The notes beneath the pieces were generated by a model, which was given only the letters and a program-made list of their open reading frames with translations, made no database searches and was not told where the DNA came from. A stretch of 64,000 nt of DNA, from assembly GCF_026625985.1 (NCBI RefSeq), contig NZ_CP113116.1, positions 4,402,001 through 4,466,000 of the forward strand, written 5' to 3'. The position numbers and the translations under genes are program-made. Below, one piece after another: positions 16,624 to 25,183 of this stretch; within the stretch, counting starts at the first letter, position 1; the number at the start of each line of letters is the position of its first letter. This DNA is from Mycobacterium sp. Aquia_213. GTDB taxonomy: Bacteria; Actinomycetota; Actinomycetes; Mycobacteriales; Mycobacteriaceae.

Positions 16624-16908
16624 CTACGCGACCCGCCCGCGTGTTGCGGCAGGTCCGGCGACGACACCGGTGTCAGCGTGGTTGCGGCGCTTCAGTCCGG
16701 CGAGTCCGAACAAACCCGTCAGGCCGAGAAGCCCCCACAGCCCTGTCTTGTCGCTGTGTTCTTCGGTGTTGTTGTTATTGCTGTTGTCCGCCAACGTCGT
16801 TGTGGTGGACGAAGGCATTGGTGCACTGGCTACGGTGGCGTTAGCAACGCCTGCCCCGCCGAACAACAGGGCCCCCGAGGCAGAAATTACCGCAATGGTC
16901 TTACGCAT
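16624..16908 (-). CDS. Small exported protein with WGxxGxxG-type C-terminal anchor
   Basis: A 94-residue protein, with AGGAG before the ATG. The signal peptide runs MRKTIAVISASGALLFGG and is probably cleaved after ANA. The mature part is Ser/Thr/Asn-rich (TTTTLADNSNNNN) and then ends in a tryptophan-glycine hydrophobic segment, GLWGLLGLTGLFGLAGLKRR, plus a short tail. This layout (signal, low-complexity stalk, Gly-rich helix, Arg/Lys stop) matches the WGxxGxxG-CTERM class of surface proteins, whose processing is poorly known. Function unknown. Confidence 0.7.
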   Translation of the reverse strand: MRKTIAVISASGALLFGGAGVANATVASAPMPSSTTTTLADNSNNNNTEEHSDKTGLWGLLGLTGLFGLAGLKRRNHADTGVVAGPAATRGRVA

Positions 16909-17148
16909 GTTTACTCCTGACTGGTTTTCTCGATCGACAACGAGCTGGGCTGACCGAGAGCGAATTCGCGAACCAGTGTGTTCTAGTCCATGCGAAGGCG
17001 ATGGAAGCAAAACTTCAGCATCGCAATGGATAACGTACCCAGCGAGAGGCTGCCGAAACGCACCACCGAGGCAGTTTTCGCCGCGTCGCCGCTGTTGAAG
17101 CCTATCTGGCGCTGGTGGTGGACCAAAGCGCCAGCGCTGTCGGAGGAT

Positions 17149-17850
17149 TCAGTTGCTGTCGTTGCGCGTTTCTATGACACGGTTGGCAACTTCGGCAAGT
17201 TTGGTTTGACTCTCCTGCGATAGCAGTCGCAACATCTCGAACGCACGCACGTCATCGACGCCGTAACGCTCCATGATGATGCCTTTGGCTTGACCAATAC
17301 GGTCTCTGGTCGACAACGCCACTTGCATCTGCTCGCCGTGACGCGTGGCCAAAATCCCTGCGGCACCATGGGCGGCAAGCACTGCGCCGGTGGTCTCGGC
17401 ATCGGTGTCCCAGGCGTTGGCCCTGAACGAAAACAAGTTCAGCGCGCCGGCCGTGCGGTCTGCGGTGTACAGCTTGAAAGACAGGCCACTCAGCACGCCA
17501 AGCTTCACAGCCGCAGGTGCATACCGTGGCCAGCGCGACTCCGTACGGAGATCGTCACTTCGCACCACCGTTTCCTGAAGAGCGGCCTCGGCGCAGGGCC
17601 CTTCGCCGAAATCGTGCTGCAGCCTGTCGAGTTCGGCAGCCAAACCGGCGGTATCTGCCAAAGACTCGAAATCTCCGCCCTTTTTCACGAGCAGAATTCC
17701 CGAAACATCGGCTCCTGGTATTAGCTCCACGGCCGTCGCGGTTACATCGTTGAGTATCTGCTCGAGAGTGCGAGGCGCGGCAATCATGCGTGCAAGCTCG
17801 GCCATCCGCACAGCGAGGTCGTGCCGGCGGGTCGGGTTGGAAGCGTCCAT
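17149..17850 (-). CDS. GAF-ANTAR RNA-binding antiterminator
   Basis: A 233-residue cytosolic regulator. Residues ~20-165 form a GAF sensor domain (LIPGADVSGILLVKKGG, then DFGEGPCAEAALQ). Residues ~175-230 form the three-helix ANTAR domain with STRDRIGQAKGIIMERYGV and the conserved alanine/aromatic pattern after it. ANTAR proteins bind paired hexaloop hairpins in mRNA leaders to prevent termination. GAF-ANTAR forms are abundant in mycobacteria and respond to unknown ligands. The targets are not identifiable here; I saw no obvious AxxGxx double hairpin next to the gene. Confidence 0.85.
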   Translation of the reverse strand: MDASNPTRRHDLAVRMAELARMIAAPRTLEQILNDVTATAVELIPGADVSGILLVKKGGDFESLADTAGLAAELDRLQHDFGEGPCAEAALQETVVRSDDLRTESRWPRYAPAAVKLGVLSGLSFKLYTADRTAGALNLFSFRANAWDTDAETTGAVLAAHGAAGILATRHGEQMQVALSTRDRIGQAKGIIMERYGVDDVRAFEMLRLLSQESQTKLAEVANRVIETRNDSN

Positions 17851-18237
17851 GTGATCCGTTTACCCACGATTTAACCGGCAACGCGACCAGCCATCGGAAA
17901 CTCATCGACGGATGCCACGGGAGCACGTGCACTTCGGGCCTCTGTCACGGCACCGTGATGCGCCGCCTGCAGGTCACGGGTTCATTACGATCAACATTGC
18001 GGTTTCGTAAGGAGCTCTTCGTCTTTCTAAGAAATCTCAGCAAATGGTGAGCATATTTTGTTGTGCGCGTGACACATGGGCCCGCTGTGGTGGCGGCAGC
18101 CCGCGTTAAGTGGCGATGAAAGGTTCGCGTGTTCGTTCCATGCGAACGCCGCCTTATCTGCTCCCGCTACTTTGGATTCCGGGACGAGCAGTGTTCCCGG
18201 CAATCAGTCCAGATCAATGCGAAGGACAACACTGATC
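17851..18237. other. Divergent intergenic region, GAF-ANTAR / haemophore
   Basis: The 387-base gap carries the outward promoters of two genes. A weakly AT-rich stretch near 18000-18065 is the most promoter-like part. No repeat, RNA gene or small coding region was convincing. Confidence 0.35.
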
Positions 18238-18636
18238 ATGAAAATCAGCAGTATCGTCGCGCGCCGGCAGCTAGCCGGCGTCAGCGCCGGGTGTCTGCTC
18301 GGGGGAATGGCGATGGGGATCGCCGCTGCACCGCTGGCGGCCGCAGCACCTGACTGCAGTCCCAGCGGTGTGAACGCCACCGTTTCCTCAGCGACCGGCT
18401 CGGCACAGCAGTACCTCGCCGGGCATCCGGAGGCCAATCAGGTGGTCATGGCGGCCTACGGCCAGCCGGCTCCACAGGCCGCGTCCAGCCTGCGCGGCTA
18501 CTTCACCGCGCATCCGAACGAGTACTACGACCTGCGCGGCATCCTGGCGCCGATCGGCGACACCGAACGGCAATGCAATGTGACTGCGCTGCCAGCAAAT
18601 CTAGAGTCGGCCTACCACGAGTTCATGGCTGGCTGA
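18238..18636 (+). CDS. Haemophore-like secreted protein (Rv0203 type)
   Basis: A 132-residue protein with a clear signal peptide, cleaved after AAAA before PDCSPSG. The mature ~95 residues are helical with one disulphide-capable pair (Cys40 and Cys113). The pattern HPEANQVV, LRGYFTAHPNEYYDLRGI and ending YHEFMAG is that of mycobacterial haemophore-related proteins. Rv0203 of this family binds haem and passes it to MmpL3/11. A haem-binding Tyr/His pair cannot be proved by eye. A perfect 11-bp hairpin follows the stop. Confidence 0.8.
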   Translation: MKISSIVARRQLAGVSAGCLLGGMAMGIAAAPLAAAAPDCSPSGVNATVSSATGSAQQYLAGHPEANQVVMAAYGQPAPQAASSLRGYFTAHPNEYYDLRGILAPIGDTERQCNVTALPANLESAYHEFMAG

Positions 18637-18648
18637 TCCCGCCCCGAG

Positions 18649-18676
18649 CGACCCGCCACGATGCTGTGGCGGGTCG
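18649..18676 (+). terminator. Terminator after haemophore-like gene
   Basis: CGACCCGCCAC/GTGGCGGGTCG gives a perfect 11-bp stem with a GATGCT loop, followed by TTCT. It begins 12 bases past the stop codon. Confidence 0.75.
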
Positions 18677-18729
18677 TTCTGCGTTGGGGTGCAACGCATT
18701 ACGGACGATCTAATACCGCCACCGAGGCC

Positions 18730-19326
18730 TCAGCGATCGACCCCTTCATGACCGGAGCGGACCAGCGCGTTGCCGGGAAGCAGAAACCCGGGCAGCTCGA
18801 GCTTTCGGACCGCCCGTAGCGCCCCTGAAGGGACTACCCGTTTGAAGAAGACACCGGCGTCGAACGCAGTGCGTACTTCCTTGACGTAGGAACTCGGGAT
18901 GCCGAATCGGATCAGGCCTTGGCTGACGTCGACGAGGTCAGCCCGCCGAAAGGTCTCTACCAGCGCTGCGTGGGGTCGGGCCGGACCGTACCTGGAGAGT
19001 CGATGATGTTCGGCAATGACGAGCGCCAGTTCGTCGGACCAATTCTCCCGGCCGGTCTCTCGCAGCCACGCGTCCTGCGTCTCGATCGACGGCACTAGAT
19101 AGTCGAGCGTGTCGAACGCGGCCAGGTCATGAAACGCTGCGGCGATCGCGAGCTTGTCGTCGCGGTCGGGTACGGATGGAGCGAGCGCGCGGGCGAAGTT
19201 CACGATGCGGTAAACGTGCGCTTTGTAGGCGTCGTAGCCGGCGTCGTCGCCGCGAGCGTGCTGGCGGTGAGACTCGAGGATCTCGTCGGCCAGGGGCAAG
19301 CTGCGGAGAATCTCCGGCGTGGTCAC
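18730..19326 (-). CDS. HD-domain protein
   Basis: A 198-residue protein if begun at GTG (VTTPEILRSL). An ATG 14 codons upstream is possible but adds an unconserved arginine-rich piece. The metal-binding pattern of HD phosphohydrolases is visible: His37 in AHVYRIVNFA, His66-Asp67 in AAAFHDLAAFD and His107-His108 in VIAEHHRLS. The C-terminal third is basic and probably packs as helices. Such proteins act on nucleotides or phospho-compounds in the cytosol; the substrate is unknown. It is divergent from the surface hydrolase pair. Confidence 0.7.
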   Translation of the reverse strand: MTTPEILRSLPLADEILESHRQHARGDDAGYDAYKAHVYRIVNFARALAPSVPDRDDKLAIAAAFHDLAAFDTLDYLVPSIETQDAWLRETGRENWSDELALVIAEHHRLSRYGPARPHAALVETFRRADLVDVSQGLIRFGIPSSYVKEVRTAFDAGVFFKRVVPSGALRAVRKLELPGFLLPGNALVRSGHEGVDR

Positions 19327-19370
19327 GGCTTGAGCGTACGTGCGGTCCCGCCGTCCTCCACTGGTCATAC

Positions 19371-19390
19371 TGCCGGGAATCGAAACCGAC
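19371..19390. repeat. tRNA/tmRNA T-arm-like fragment
   Basis: CGGGAATCGAAACCGACGC matches 19 bases of the tRNA-like fragment at 47901-47945. Read on the minus strand it is the T-arm plus part of an acceptor stem (TTCGATTCCCG). No complete RNA can be folded here. Confidence 0.4.
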
Positions 19391-19465
19391 GCGTTAACAC
19401 CGGGTCAAAACGTCCAACTCTTTTTCGGGTCGATGACGCTACGCAAGCGTCCCCTATATGTGAGC

Positions 19466-21088
19466 ATGTCCGGCGTGGGCACGCATCGATCGACTCGACT
19501 CGCGGGTTGGGCATGCGGTATGGGCCGCGCCGGCAGGGCAAGGGTCGCGCTGGCGGTGATGCTAGCGATGTCGAGCGCGGCCTGCGGGTATTCGAATTCA
19601 CCCCCTAACGCCAGCCCGTCGTCGGCGGCGGCGCCGACCACGGTGGCCCATGATCCGGCACAGTATTCGGCGGGCCCTTGCCCGGCCACGCCGCAGCCCG
19701 TCCCCGAACTGCAACGGGCGCACTGCGGGGTGCTGGTGGTTCCCGAGAACCGCACCAAGCCCGGCGGGCGCACTCTGCGGTTGCCGGTGGCCGTCATTCC
19801 CGCGGAAACCCAGCCGGCGGCCGCGGACCCGATCGTCTTCCTTTACGGCGGGCCGGGCGGGGACGCGATTCTGAATGCCCCCGGCTCCGAGGGTCCTAGC
19901 TTCAACCACAATCGGGACATCATCCTGATGTCGCAACGCGGCACCCACTCGGCGCAGCCCTCGCTGACCTGTCCGGAACTCGATCAGTTCATCGCTCGCC
20001 GAGTGGGTTTGGTATACGACGCTCCGTCGACCGGCGACGAATATGTGAAGGCCGTGAAGGCGTGCCACGACCGATTGGCCGGCGGCGCCGACCTGTCCGC
20101 ATTCAATTCCATCGAGAGCGCCCATGACCTGATCGATCTGCGCAACGAGCTGCACATCAATCAATGGAATGTGTTCTCGCACTCCTACGGCACCGAGCTG
20201 GCATTGATCTACGCCCGCATGGATCGACAGGGCATGCGGTCCTTGGCTCTGGACGGATTGACACCGCCCTCACTCGCATCGCCAGCGTGGACCTGGGGCA
20301 GCGCGCGAGAAGCATTCGACAACATGATGAGTGCGTGCACAGTGCAGCCGGCGTGCCAAGCGCGCTATCCCGGACTTGGCGACGCCATCATCGGGCAGCT
20401 CAATCAACTTGAGGCACATCCGGTTACCACCACCGTCAAAGTCGACGGAGTTGGTGACACCAAGGTGGTCATCGACGGTGGGGCTTTATTCAGCAGCTGG
20501 CTGGTCCCCCTGGGCACCCACTTTCCTGCTGACGTGCCTGCCGCGATTGACGAACTCGCGCACGGCAATCCGACGCGCATCGCTCAGCGTCTGGCGAATA
20601 CCTATGCCAATCCCAATGCCGTCGGGATCATGGCTTGGGGCCTCACCCTCAGCGTCTGGTGCAGCGAGTGGATTCCGTTCGAGTCCGAAGCCGACCAACT
20701 CCAAGCGGCCCGGCATAGTTTTGCCGCGTTGCCCGACTCGATGCGGGCCCAGGCGCCGCAACTGCCCTTTTTGCGCAAGGCGTGCGAGGCATGGAACGTG
20801 CCCGCGGCCTCCGAATGGGTCCGGGGGGTCACTGACAGCGACGTCCCGGCGCTAGTGCTGTCAGGCAGCTACGACGGGCAAACGGGAGCTGCGTCGGGTC
20901 AGTATGTCGCCCAGCGTCTTTCGCATTCCACCGTGGTGACGGTCCCGGGCGTTGCGCACGGGATCTACGTCGATCCCTGTGGAGCCGCGGTCGTCAATTC
21001 GTTTTTCGACAATCCAGGGCGGCCCGACACCGGCTGTGTCAACACGACACATCCGCCGGACTACTCCGTCAATCCCCCGCCATCGTGA
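19466..21088 (+). CDS. Alpha/beta-hydrolase lipoprotein with TAP-like C-terminus
   Basis: About 540 residues. The signal region ends in lipobox MSSAAC (Cys40), so it is surface anchored. The core is a proline-iminopeptidase/tripeptidyl-peptidase-like hydrolase: FLYGGPGGDA oxyanion loop, nucleophile Ser in NVFSHSYGTE (first Gly of GxSxG replaced by Ser), and an acid near LVLSGSYDGQTG. The His lies in VPGVAHGIYVDPCG, which is the TAP-like C-terminal domain. Mycobacterial relatives cleave short peptides or esters in the envelope. The start could be any of three in-frame codons within 35 bases; the ATG giving the shortest basic N-region was taken. Its stop overlaps the next gene by four bases. 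Confidence 0.8.
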   Translation: MSGVGTHRSTRLAGWACGMGRAGRARVALAVMLAMSSAACGYSNSPPNASPSSAAAPTTVAHDPAQYSAGPCPATPQPVPELQRAHCGVLVVPENRTKPGGRTLRLPVAVIPAETQPAAADPIVFLYGGPGGDAILNAPGSEGPSFNHNRDIILMSQRGTHSAQPSLTCPELDQFIARRVGLVYDAPSTGDEYVKAVKACHDRLAGGADLSAFNSIESAHDLIDLRNELHINQWNVFSHSYGTELALIYARMDRQGMRSLALDGLTPPSLASPAWTWGSAREAFDNMMSACTVQPACQARYPGLGDAIIGQLNQLEAHPVTTTVKVDGVGDTKVVIDGGALFSSWLVPLGTHFPADVPAAIDELAHGNPTRIAQRLANTYANPNAVGIMAWGLTLSVWCSEWIPFESEADQLQAARHSFAALPDSMRAQAPQLPFLRKACEAWNVPAASEWVRGVTDSDVPALVLSGSYDGQTGAASGQYVAQRLSHSTVVTVPGVAHGIYVDPCGAAVVNSFFDNPGRPDTGCVNTTHPPDYSVNPPPS

Positions 21089-22617
21089 CGCCGGCACCGC
21101 AGGCATCGCGGCGCGCCGTGCTGGGTGGGGCCCTAGCGGGAGCCGCGGCTCTGGCACTGTCGTCGTGTTCGTCTAAGCCGTCATCCGCGCCGACGACCAG
21201 CAGCACGGCGACCGGCCTCAATGCGTCGTTTGACGAGCTGGGCGCCAAGATCAACGCGGGCATGAAGGCCTACGCGATTCCGGGTGTCGCGGTTGCGATT
21301 TGGACCGGCGGGCAGGAATACGTCAAGGGCTACGGCATCACCAATATCGACCATCCGACACCTGTTGACGGCGACACTGTCTTCCGAATCGGTTCCACCA
21401 CAAAGACATTCACTGGTACGACGATGATGAGGTTGGTAGATCAGGGCAAGGTGGATCTGGACGTGCCGGTGCGCCACTATATCCCTGACTTCGCGGTGGC
21501 CGACGCGTCCGTCGGCGCCACGGTGACGGTGCGCCAACTGCTCAATCACACCTCAGGCTGGAACGGTGATGATGTGCAGGACTTCGGGCGCGGCGATGAC
21601 GCGCTGACGCGCTACGTCGGCTCGATGACGCGACTAACGCAGCTGACTCCTCCCGGCAGCGTCTTCGCTTACAACAATGCAGGTTTGGTGGTGGCGGGGC
21701 GGATCATCGAGCTGGTCAACGGATCGACGTACGAGGCGGCGGTGCAGGACTTGCTGCTCGACCCGCTGCAACTGGGCCGCACGCACTACTTCTCAGATCA
21801 GATCATCGGCCTCAACGTCGCGGCGGCGCACAATGTGGTCGACGGCAAAGCGGTTGTCGACACCGACTTTTGGGCCTTCCCCCGCAGCTGCAACCCCACC
21901 GGCGGGTTGATGTCCACCGCGCGAGACCAGCTGCGCTACGCGCGGTTTCACCTCGGCGACGGAACGGCACCCAATGGCACCCGGCTGCTGAGTCAGCAAG
22001 CGCTGCTGGCGATGCGCTCGAACCCGGGCGCCGGCGGAACACTGCAGGTAGAGCTCACCGGGATGGGCGTGACGTGGATGCTGCGGCCCTCCGCCGAGAA
22101 CGTGACCATCGTCCAGCACGGCGGCACCTGGAGCGGGCAGCGGTCGGGATTCTTCCTGGTGCCCGATCGCAACTTCGCCATGACCGTGCTCACCAACTCC
22201 GAGAGCGGATCCCAGCTGACGACCGACCTTTTCGCCGGCGACTGGGCGTTGCACAGCTTCGCCGGGATCACCAACCTGCCGGCATCACCGCGACATCTCA
22301 GCGACGCCGATCTGACACCCTATCTAGGGCGGTACATCGCCCAACAGATCACCGAATCGGGCGACCTGGAGCAAGCTGTCATCGACTTCCGGGCAGGGGA
22401 CGGTCAACTCGTCGGCATCATGGGCGATGGCAAGGCCAACAACGCCCCGGACGACCAGAACAGCACCAAAATGGGCCTCACCTTCTATCGGCCCGACTAC
22501 GGACTCGACCTCGGAGCCGATAACAAACCCACAGGTACGCGGTCCAATTTCGTTCGCGGCCCGGACAACAACGTCGCCTGGTTCCGCTACCACGGACGCC
22601 TGTTCCGACGCCAGTAG
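21085..22617 (+). CDS. Serine beta-lactamase-like hydrolase, exported lipoprotein
   Basis: A 510-residue protein started by GTG in a GTGA overlap with the previous stop. The twin arginine SRRAVLGG and lipobox LSSC (Cys28) indicate Tat export and lipid anchoring. The penicillin-binding fold is complete: S104-T-T-K107, Y197-N-N and Q-HGGTW for the third motif. Class C-like family members in mycobacteria are mostly esterases or peptidases rather than true beta-lactamases. A C-terminal ~120-residue lipocalin-like extension follows. Translational coupling to the TAP-like lipoprotein suggests that the two work on related envelope substrates. Confidence 0.85.
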   Translation: MTPAPQASRRAVLGGALAGAAALALSSCSSKPSSAPTTSSTATGLNASFDELGAKINAGMKAYAIPGVAVAIWTGGQEYVKGYGITNIDHPTPVDGDTVFRIGSTTKTFTGTTMMRLVDQGKVDLDVPVRHYIPDFAVADASVGATVTVRQLLNHTSGWNGDDVQDFGRGDDALTRYVGSMTRLTQLTPPGSVFAYNNAGLVVAGRIIELVNGSTYEAAVQDLLLDPLQLGRTHYFSDQIIGLNVAAAHNVVDGKAVVDTDFWAFPRSCNPTGGLMSTARDQLRYARFHLGDGTAPNGTRLLSQQALLAMRSNPGAGGTLQVELTGMGVTWMLRPSAENVTIVQHGGTWSGQRSGFFLVPDRNFAMTVLTNSESGSQLTTDLFAGDWALHSFAGITNLPASPRHLSDADLTPYLGRYIAQQITESGDLEQAVIDFRAGDGQLVGIMGDGKANNAPDDQNSTKMGLTFYRPDYGLDLGADNKPTGTRSNFVRGPDNNVAWFRYHGRLFRRQ

Positions 22618-22644
22618 AAGTGAGGCGGAGATGGCGGACGGGCG

Positions 22645-22787
22645 ATGTTTGACCTGATCGTGCGCGGTGCCCGCTTCGGCACTGCCGACGGGCTGCGATC
22701 GCCGAGCTTGCGCAGCCGTTATGGGGCCTCAAGGCCGGGCGTATGACCTTCCGGCGCGAGCGCCCGATGCTGCTGCCGCCGGGTTAG
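22645..22787 (+). pseudogene. Remnant of an amidohydrolase gene (internal deletion)
   Basis: An ATG opens MFDLIVRGARFGTADGLRS, the typical first strand of dihydropyrimidinase/amidohydrolase proteins. About 18 codons later the frame is lost. In a second frame the DNA reads IAELAQPLWGLKAGRMTFRR and a short tail before TAG, which looks like the C-terminus of such an enzyme. The two ends appear joined by a deletion near 22690-22700 that removed the whole catalytic body. The remnant overlaps the end of the opposing amidase by four bases. Confidence 0.55.
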
Positions 22788-23614
22788 TGGCCGGCCTCGA
22801 TGGCGGCAACAGTCGCCGCCGCATCGGACCCACAGATGTGTTGGAGGTTCACGGGTCCCACGGCCTGTAGATCGTTGATGCGCCGCTTGAGATCCCCCGA
22901 CGAAAGATGGGCGTACAGGTTTGCGCCCGGACATGACGTTGCGGCCAGGTCGCGGTGGCCAGCCAGGGTGTCGGTGGCGATGTGAAAGGTTTGGGTGGCC
23001 CAGGCGAACGCCAAAGCGGCCGAGTGGAGTTGGGCCTCCGGGACGACTTCTTGGTCGAAGTCTCCTTCGCAGAGGACCAAGAAGTGGCCTGTCGTGTCGT
23101 AGTCCGTTGCGGTGTCACCCGCGATCTGTGGCGTGCGCAGTTCGTAGATGTTGCCGTCGCGGTCGATGCCGACGTGATAGGCGATGTCGACCCATCCCTT
23201 TTGGTCTTGGTGGTAGCGCTGATCTTGGCGGAGGCGCCCCGGGGCGTTGCGGTTGTCGCCGAGGACGACGGCCTCGTGATGCAGGGTCATGCGAGTGATG
23301 GTGTGCGACCTCCCACCGGGGCGGGCGGGACGAGCACCCCAGGCATCCCGGCACAACATCTCGGCCGACGCTGCGCTTACTGCGCGCGCGGGTGCGGACG
23401 TTGGCGCAGCAGACGAAAGCGCGGGCGCGATCGGCGAAGGCGGCGCCCCTGGCAGACTCGGGCGAGGGGCGAAACCGGCTACCGATTCCGAGCACCCGCC
23501 CACGAGCGCTGCGGCCCCTGCGCCACCGACCAGCCGGAGCAACCCTCGCCGGCTGATCGGCTCGGGGCCGGCGCCGCGCCGACCGGAAGAGACAGTGTCC
23601 ACTACGGACACCAT
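22784..23614 (-). CDS. Tat-exported N-acetylmuramoyl-L-alanine amidase (Rv3594-like)
   Basis: A 276-residue protein, almost the same length as recalled Rv3594. It has the Tat motif SRRGLLRLVGG with lipobox-like GGCSES, then a Pro/Ala/Ser-rich linker. The PGRP/Amidase_2 domain runs from about residue 90. Zinc ligands are visible: His in MTLHHEAVV, His in LAGHRDLA and Cys in TSCPGANLYAH. A Tyr in DIAYHVGID lies where the catalytic Tyr is expected. It cleaves the amide bond between MurNAc and the stem peptide in the cell wall. The start is MVSVVDTV; an ATG ten codons upstream is possible. Confidence 0.85.
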   Translation of the reverse strand: MVSVVDTVSSGRRGAGPEPISRRGLLRLVGGAGAAALVGGCSESVAGFAPRPSLPGAPPSPIAPALSSAAPTSAPARAVSAASAEMLCRDAWGARPARPGGRSHTITRMTLHHEAVVLGDNRNAPGRLRQDQRYHQDQKGWVDIAYHVGIDRDGNIYELRTPQIAGDTATDYDTTGHFLVLCEGDFDQEVVPEAQLHSAALAFAWATQTFHIATDTLAGHRDLAATSCPGANLYAHLSSGDLKRRINDLQAVGPVNLQHICGSDAAATVAAIEAGH

Positions 23615-23671
23615 ACGAAGCTCCCACGGCCGCCGGGGATGCAACGGCGAAACGCGACTGACCCCGACCAG

Positions 23672-25090
23672 CTACCAGTTGCTCGGCGAGTAATCCTTCA
23701 GGAAACAGCCGCGCAGATCTTCGCCGGCCTCCCCACGAACGATCGGGTCGTACACGCGGGCGGCACCGTCGACGAGGTCGAGCGGGGCGTGAAACCCCTC
23801 CTCGGCTAGCCGCAGCTTCGTCGGGTGTGGACGCTCGTCGGTGATCCACCCCGTATCGACGGCGGTCATCAAAATGCCGTCCTGCTCTAGCATTTCGCCG
23901 GCGCTGGTGCGGGTGAGCATGTTCAGGGCGGCCTTCGCCATGTTGGTGTGCGGATGCCCCGGACCCTTGTATTTGCGGCTGAACTGCCCCTCCATCGCAG
24001 ACACATTCACGACGTACTTGCGGCGGGCAGGTGAAGCGGCCATCGCCGGACGCAGCCGGCTCACCAGAATGAACGGCGCGGTCTGGTTGCACAGCTGAAC
24101 CTCGAGCAGCTCCATCGGGTCGACCTCGTGCACGCGCTGAGTCCAACTGTTGATGGCTGCGATATCGGGCAGCAGGCCACCGGCGTCGATTGCGGTGCCC
24201 GCCGCGATCCGGTCCGGCGACGCGCTTCGAGCGGCGAGGGCCAATTCGGTTACGGCGTGCGGAGTTTGGTGCTCTGCGAGGCTTCCGGCAAGTGCCGCGG
24301 GATGGGCGTCGCTGACGCGGTCGAATGTGATCACGTCGACGAGTTCCGGCGCCGGGGTGCGCTCGGCCTCGACGAGCGCCGCGTACGAGCCGGGGGCTCG
24401 GCGAACTGTCTGAGCGGCGTTGTTAATCAGGATGTCCAGCGGGCCCTGCCCGGACACGGTGTCCGCGAGCGCGACGACCTGAGCCGGGTCGCGTAGGTCG
24501 ATGCCCACGACGTGTAGCCGATGCAGCCAGTCGGCGCTATCGGGCATCGTGGCGAAGCGGCGCACGGCGTCGTTCGGAAAGCGGGTGGTGATCGTCGTGT
24601 CGGCGCCGTCGCGGAGCAGCCGCAGCGCGATGTACATGCCGATTTTGGCGCGGCCACCCGTGAGCAGGGCGCGCCTACCGGTGAGGTCGGTGCGCGCATC
24701 GCGCTTGGCCCGGTTGAGCGTGGCGCACCCCGGGCACAGCTGGTGGTAGAAGGCGTCGACCACCGTGTAATGGTTCTTGCAGATATAGCAGGCGCGTGAG
24801 CGGCGCAACGTGCCCGCGGAAGCGCCGATCGCAGTCGACACCAACGGCAGGCCCTGAGTCTCGTCGTCGATGCGGCCGGGCGCGCCGGTCGCGGTAGCGG
24901 CGACAACGGCGCGGTCAGCGGCTGCCACCGCGTCGCGCTTCGCATCGCGGCGGGCCTTCTTGACTGACTTGAATATGTGCGCCGTGGCCCGACGCACCGT
25001 GACGGCATCGGGGTGCTCGGGCGGCAACGACTCGATGTCGGCCAGCACCTGTAGGCAAATGTCGAGCTTGTCGGGGTCGATCGCGTTCAC
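23672..25090 (-). CDS. SDR-family protein with N-terminal four-cysteine knuckle
   Basis: A 472-residue protein. Residues 1-95 are helical and basic. Residues 101-122 carry Cys101-x2-Cys104 and Cys119-x2-Cys122, a probable zinc ribbon. From residue 140 a Rossmann domain follows (TGGRAKIGMYIAL, LINNAAQ). The usual SDR triad is altered: Ser364 in VVNVSAMEG is kept and Lys386 is kept. The Tyr of YxxxK is Thr382 (HTNMAKAALN). A ~100-residue insertion separates strands 4 and 5. Oxidoreductase chemistry is therefore uncertain; a regulatory or scaffold role is possible. It is divergent from the enoyl-CoA hydratase gene with 93 bases between. Confidence 0.75.
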   Translation of the reverse strand: MNAIDPDKLDICLQVLADIESLPPEHPDAVTVRRATAHIFKSVKKARRDAKRDAVAAADRAVVAATATGAPGRIDDETQGLPLVSTAIGASAGTLRRSRACYICKNHYTVVDAFYHQLCPGCATLNRAKRDARTDLTGRRALLTGGRAKIGMYIALRLLRDGADTTITTRFPNDAVRRFATMPDSADWLHRLHVVGIDLRDPAQVVALADTVSGQGPLDILINNAAQTVRRAPGSYAALVEAERTPAPELVDVITFDRVSDAHPAALAGSLAEHQTPHAVTELALAARSASPDRIAAGTAIDAGGLLPDIAAINSWTQRVHEVDPMELLEVQLCNQTAPFILVSRLRPAMAASPARRKYVVNVSAMEGQFSRKYKGPGHPHTNMAKAALNMLTRTSAGEMLEQDGILMTAVDTGWITDERPHPTKLRLAEEGFHAPLDLVDGAARVYDPIVRGEAGEDLRGCFLKDYSPSNW

Positions 25091-25183
25091 GTGGGAAGAC
25101 TACGGCGTTCGTCGTGTCAGCCGCATACGGCATCGCGGCGCGGACGGCGAGGTCGCGGATCGGCGCGGCGGTAGATTGCCTGG

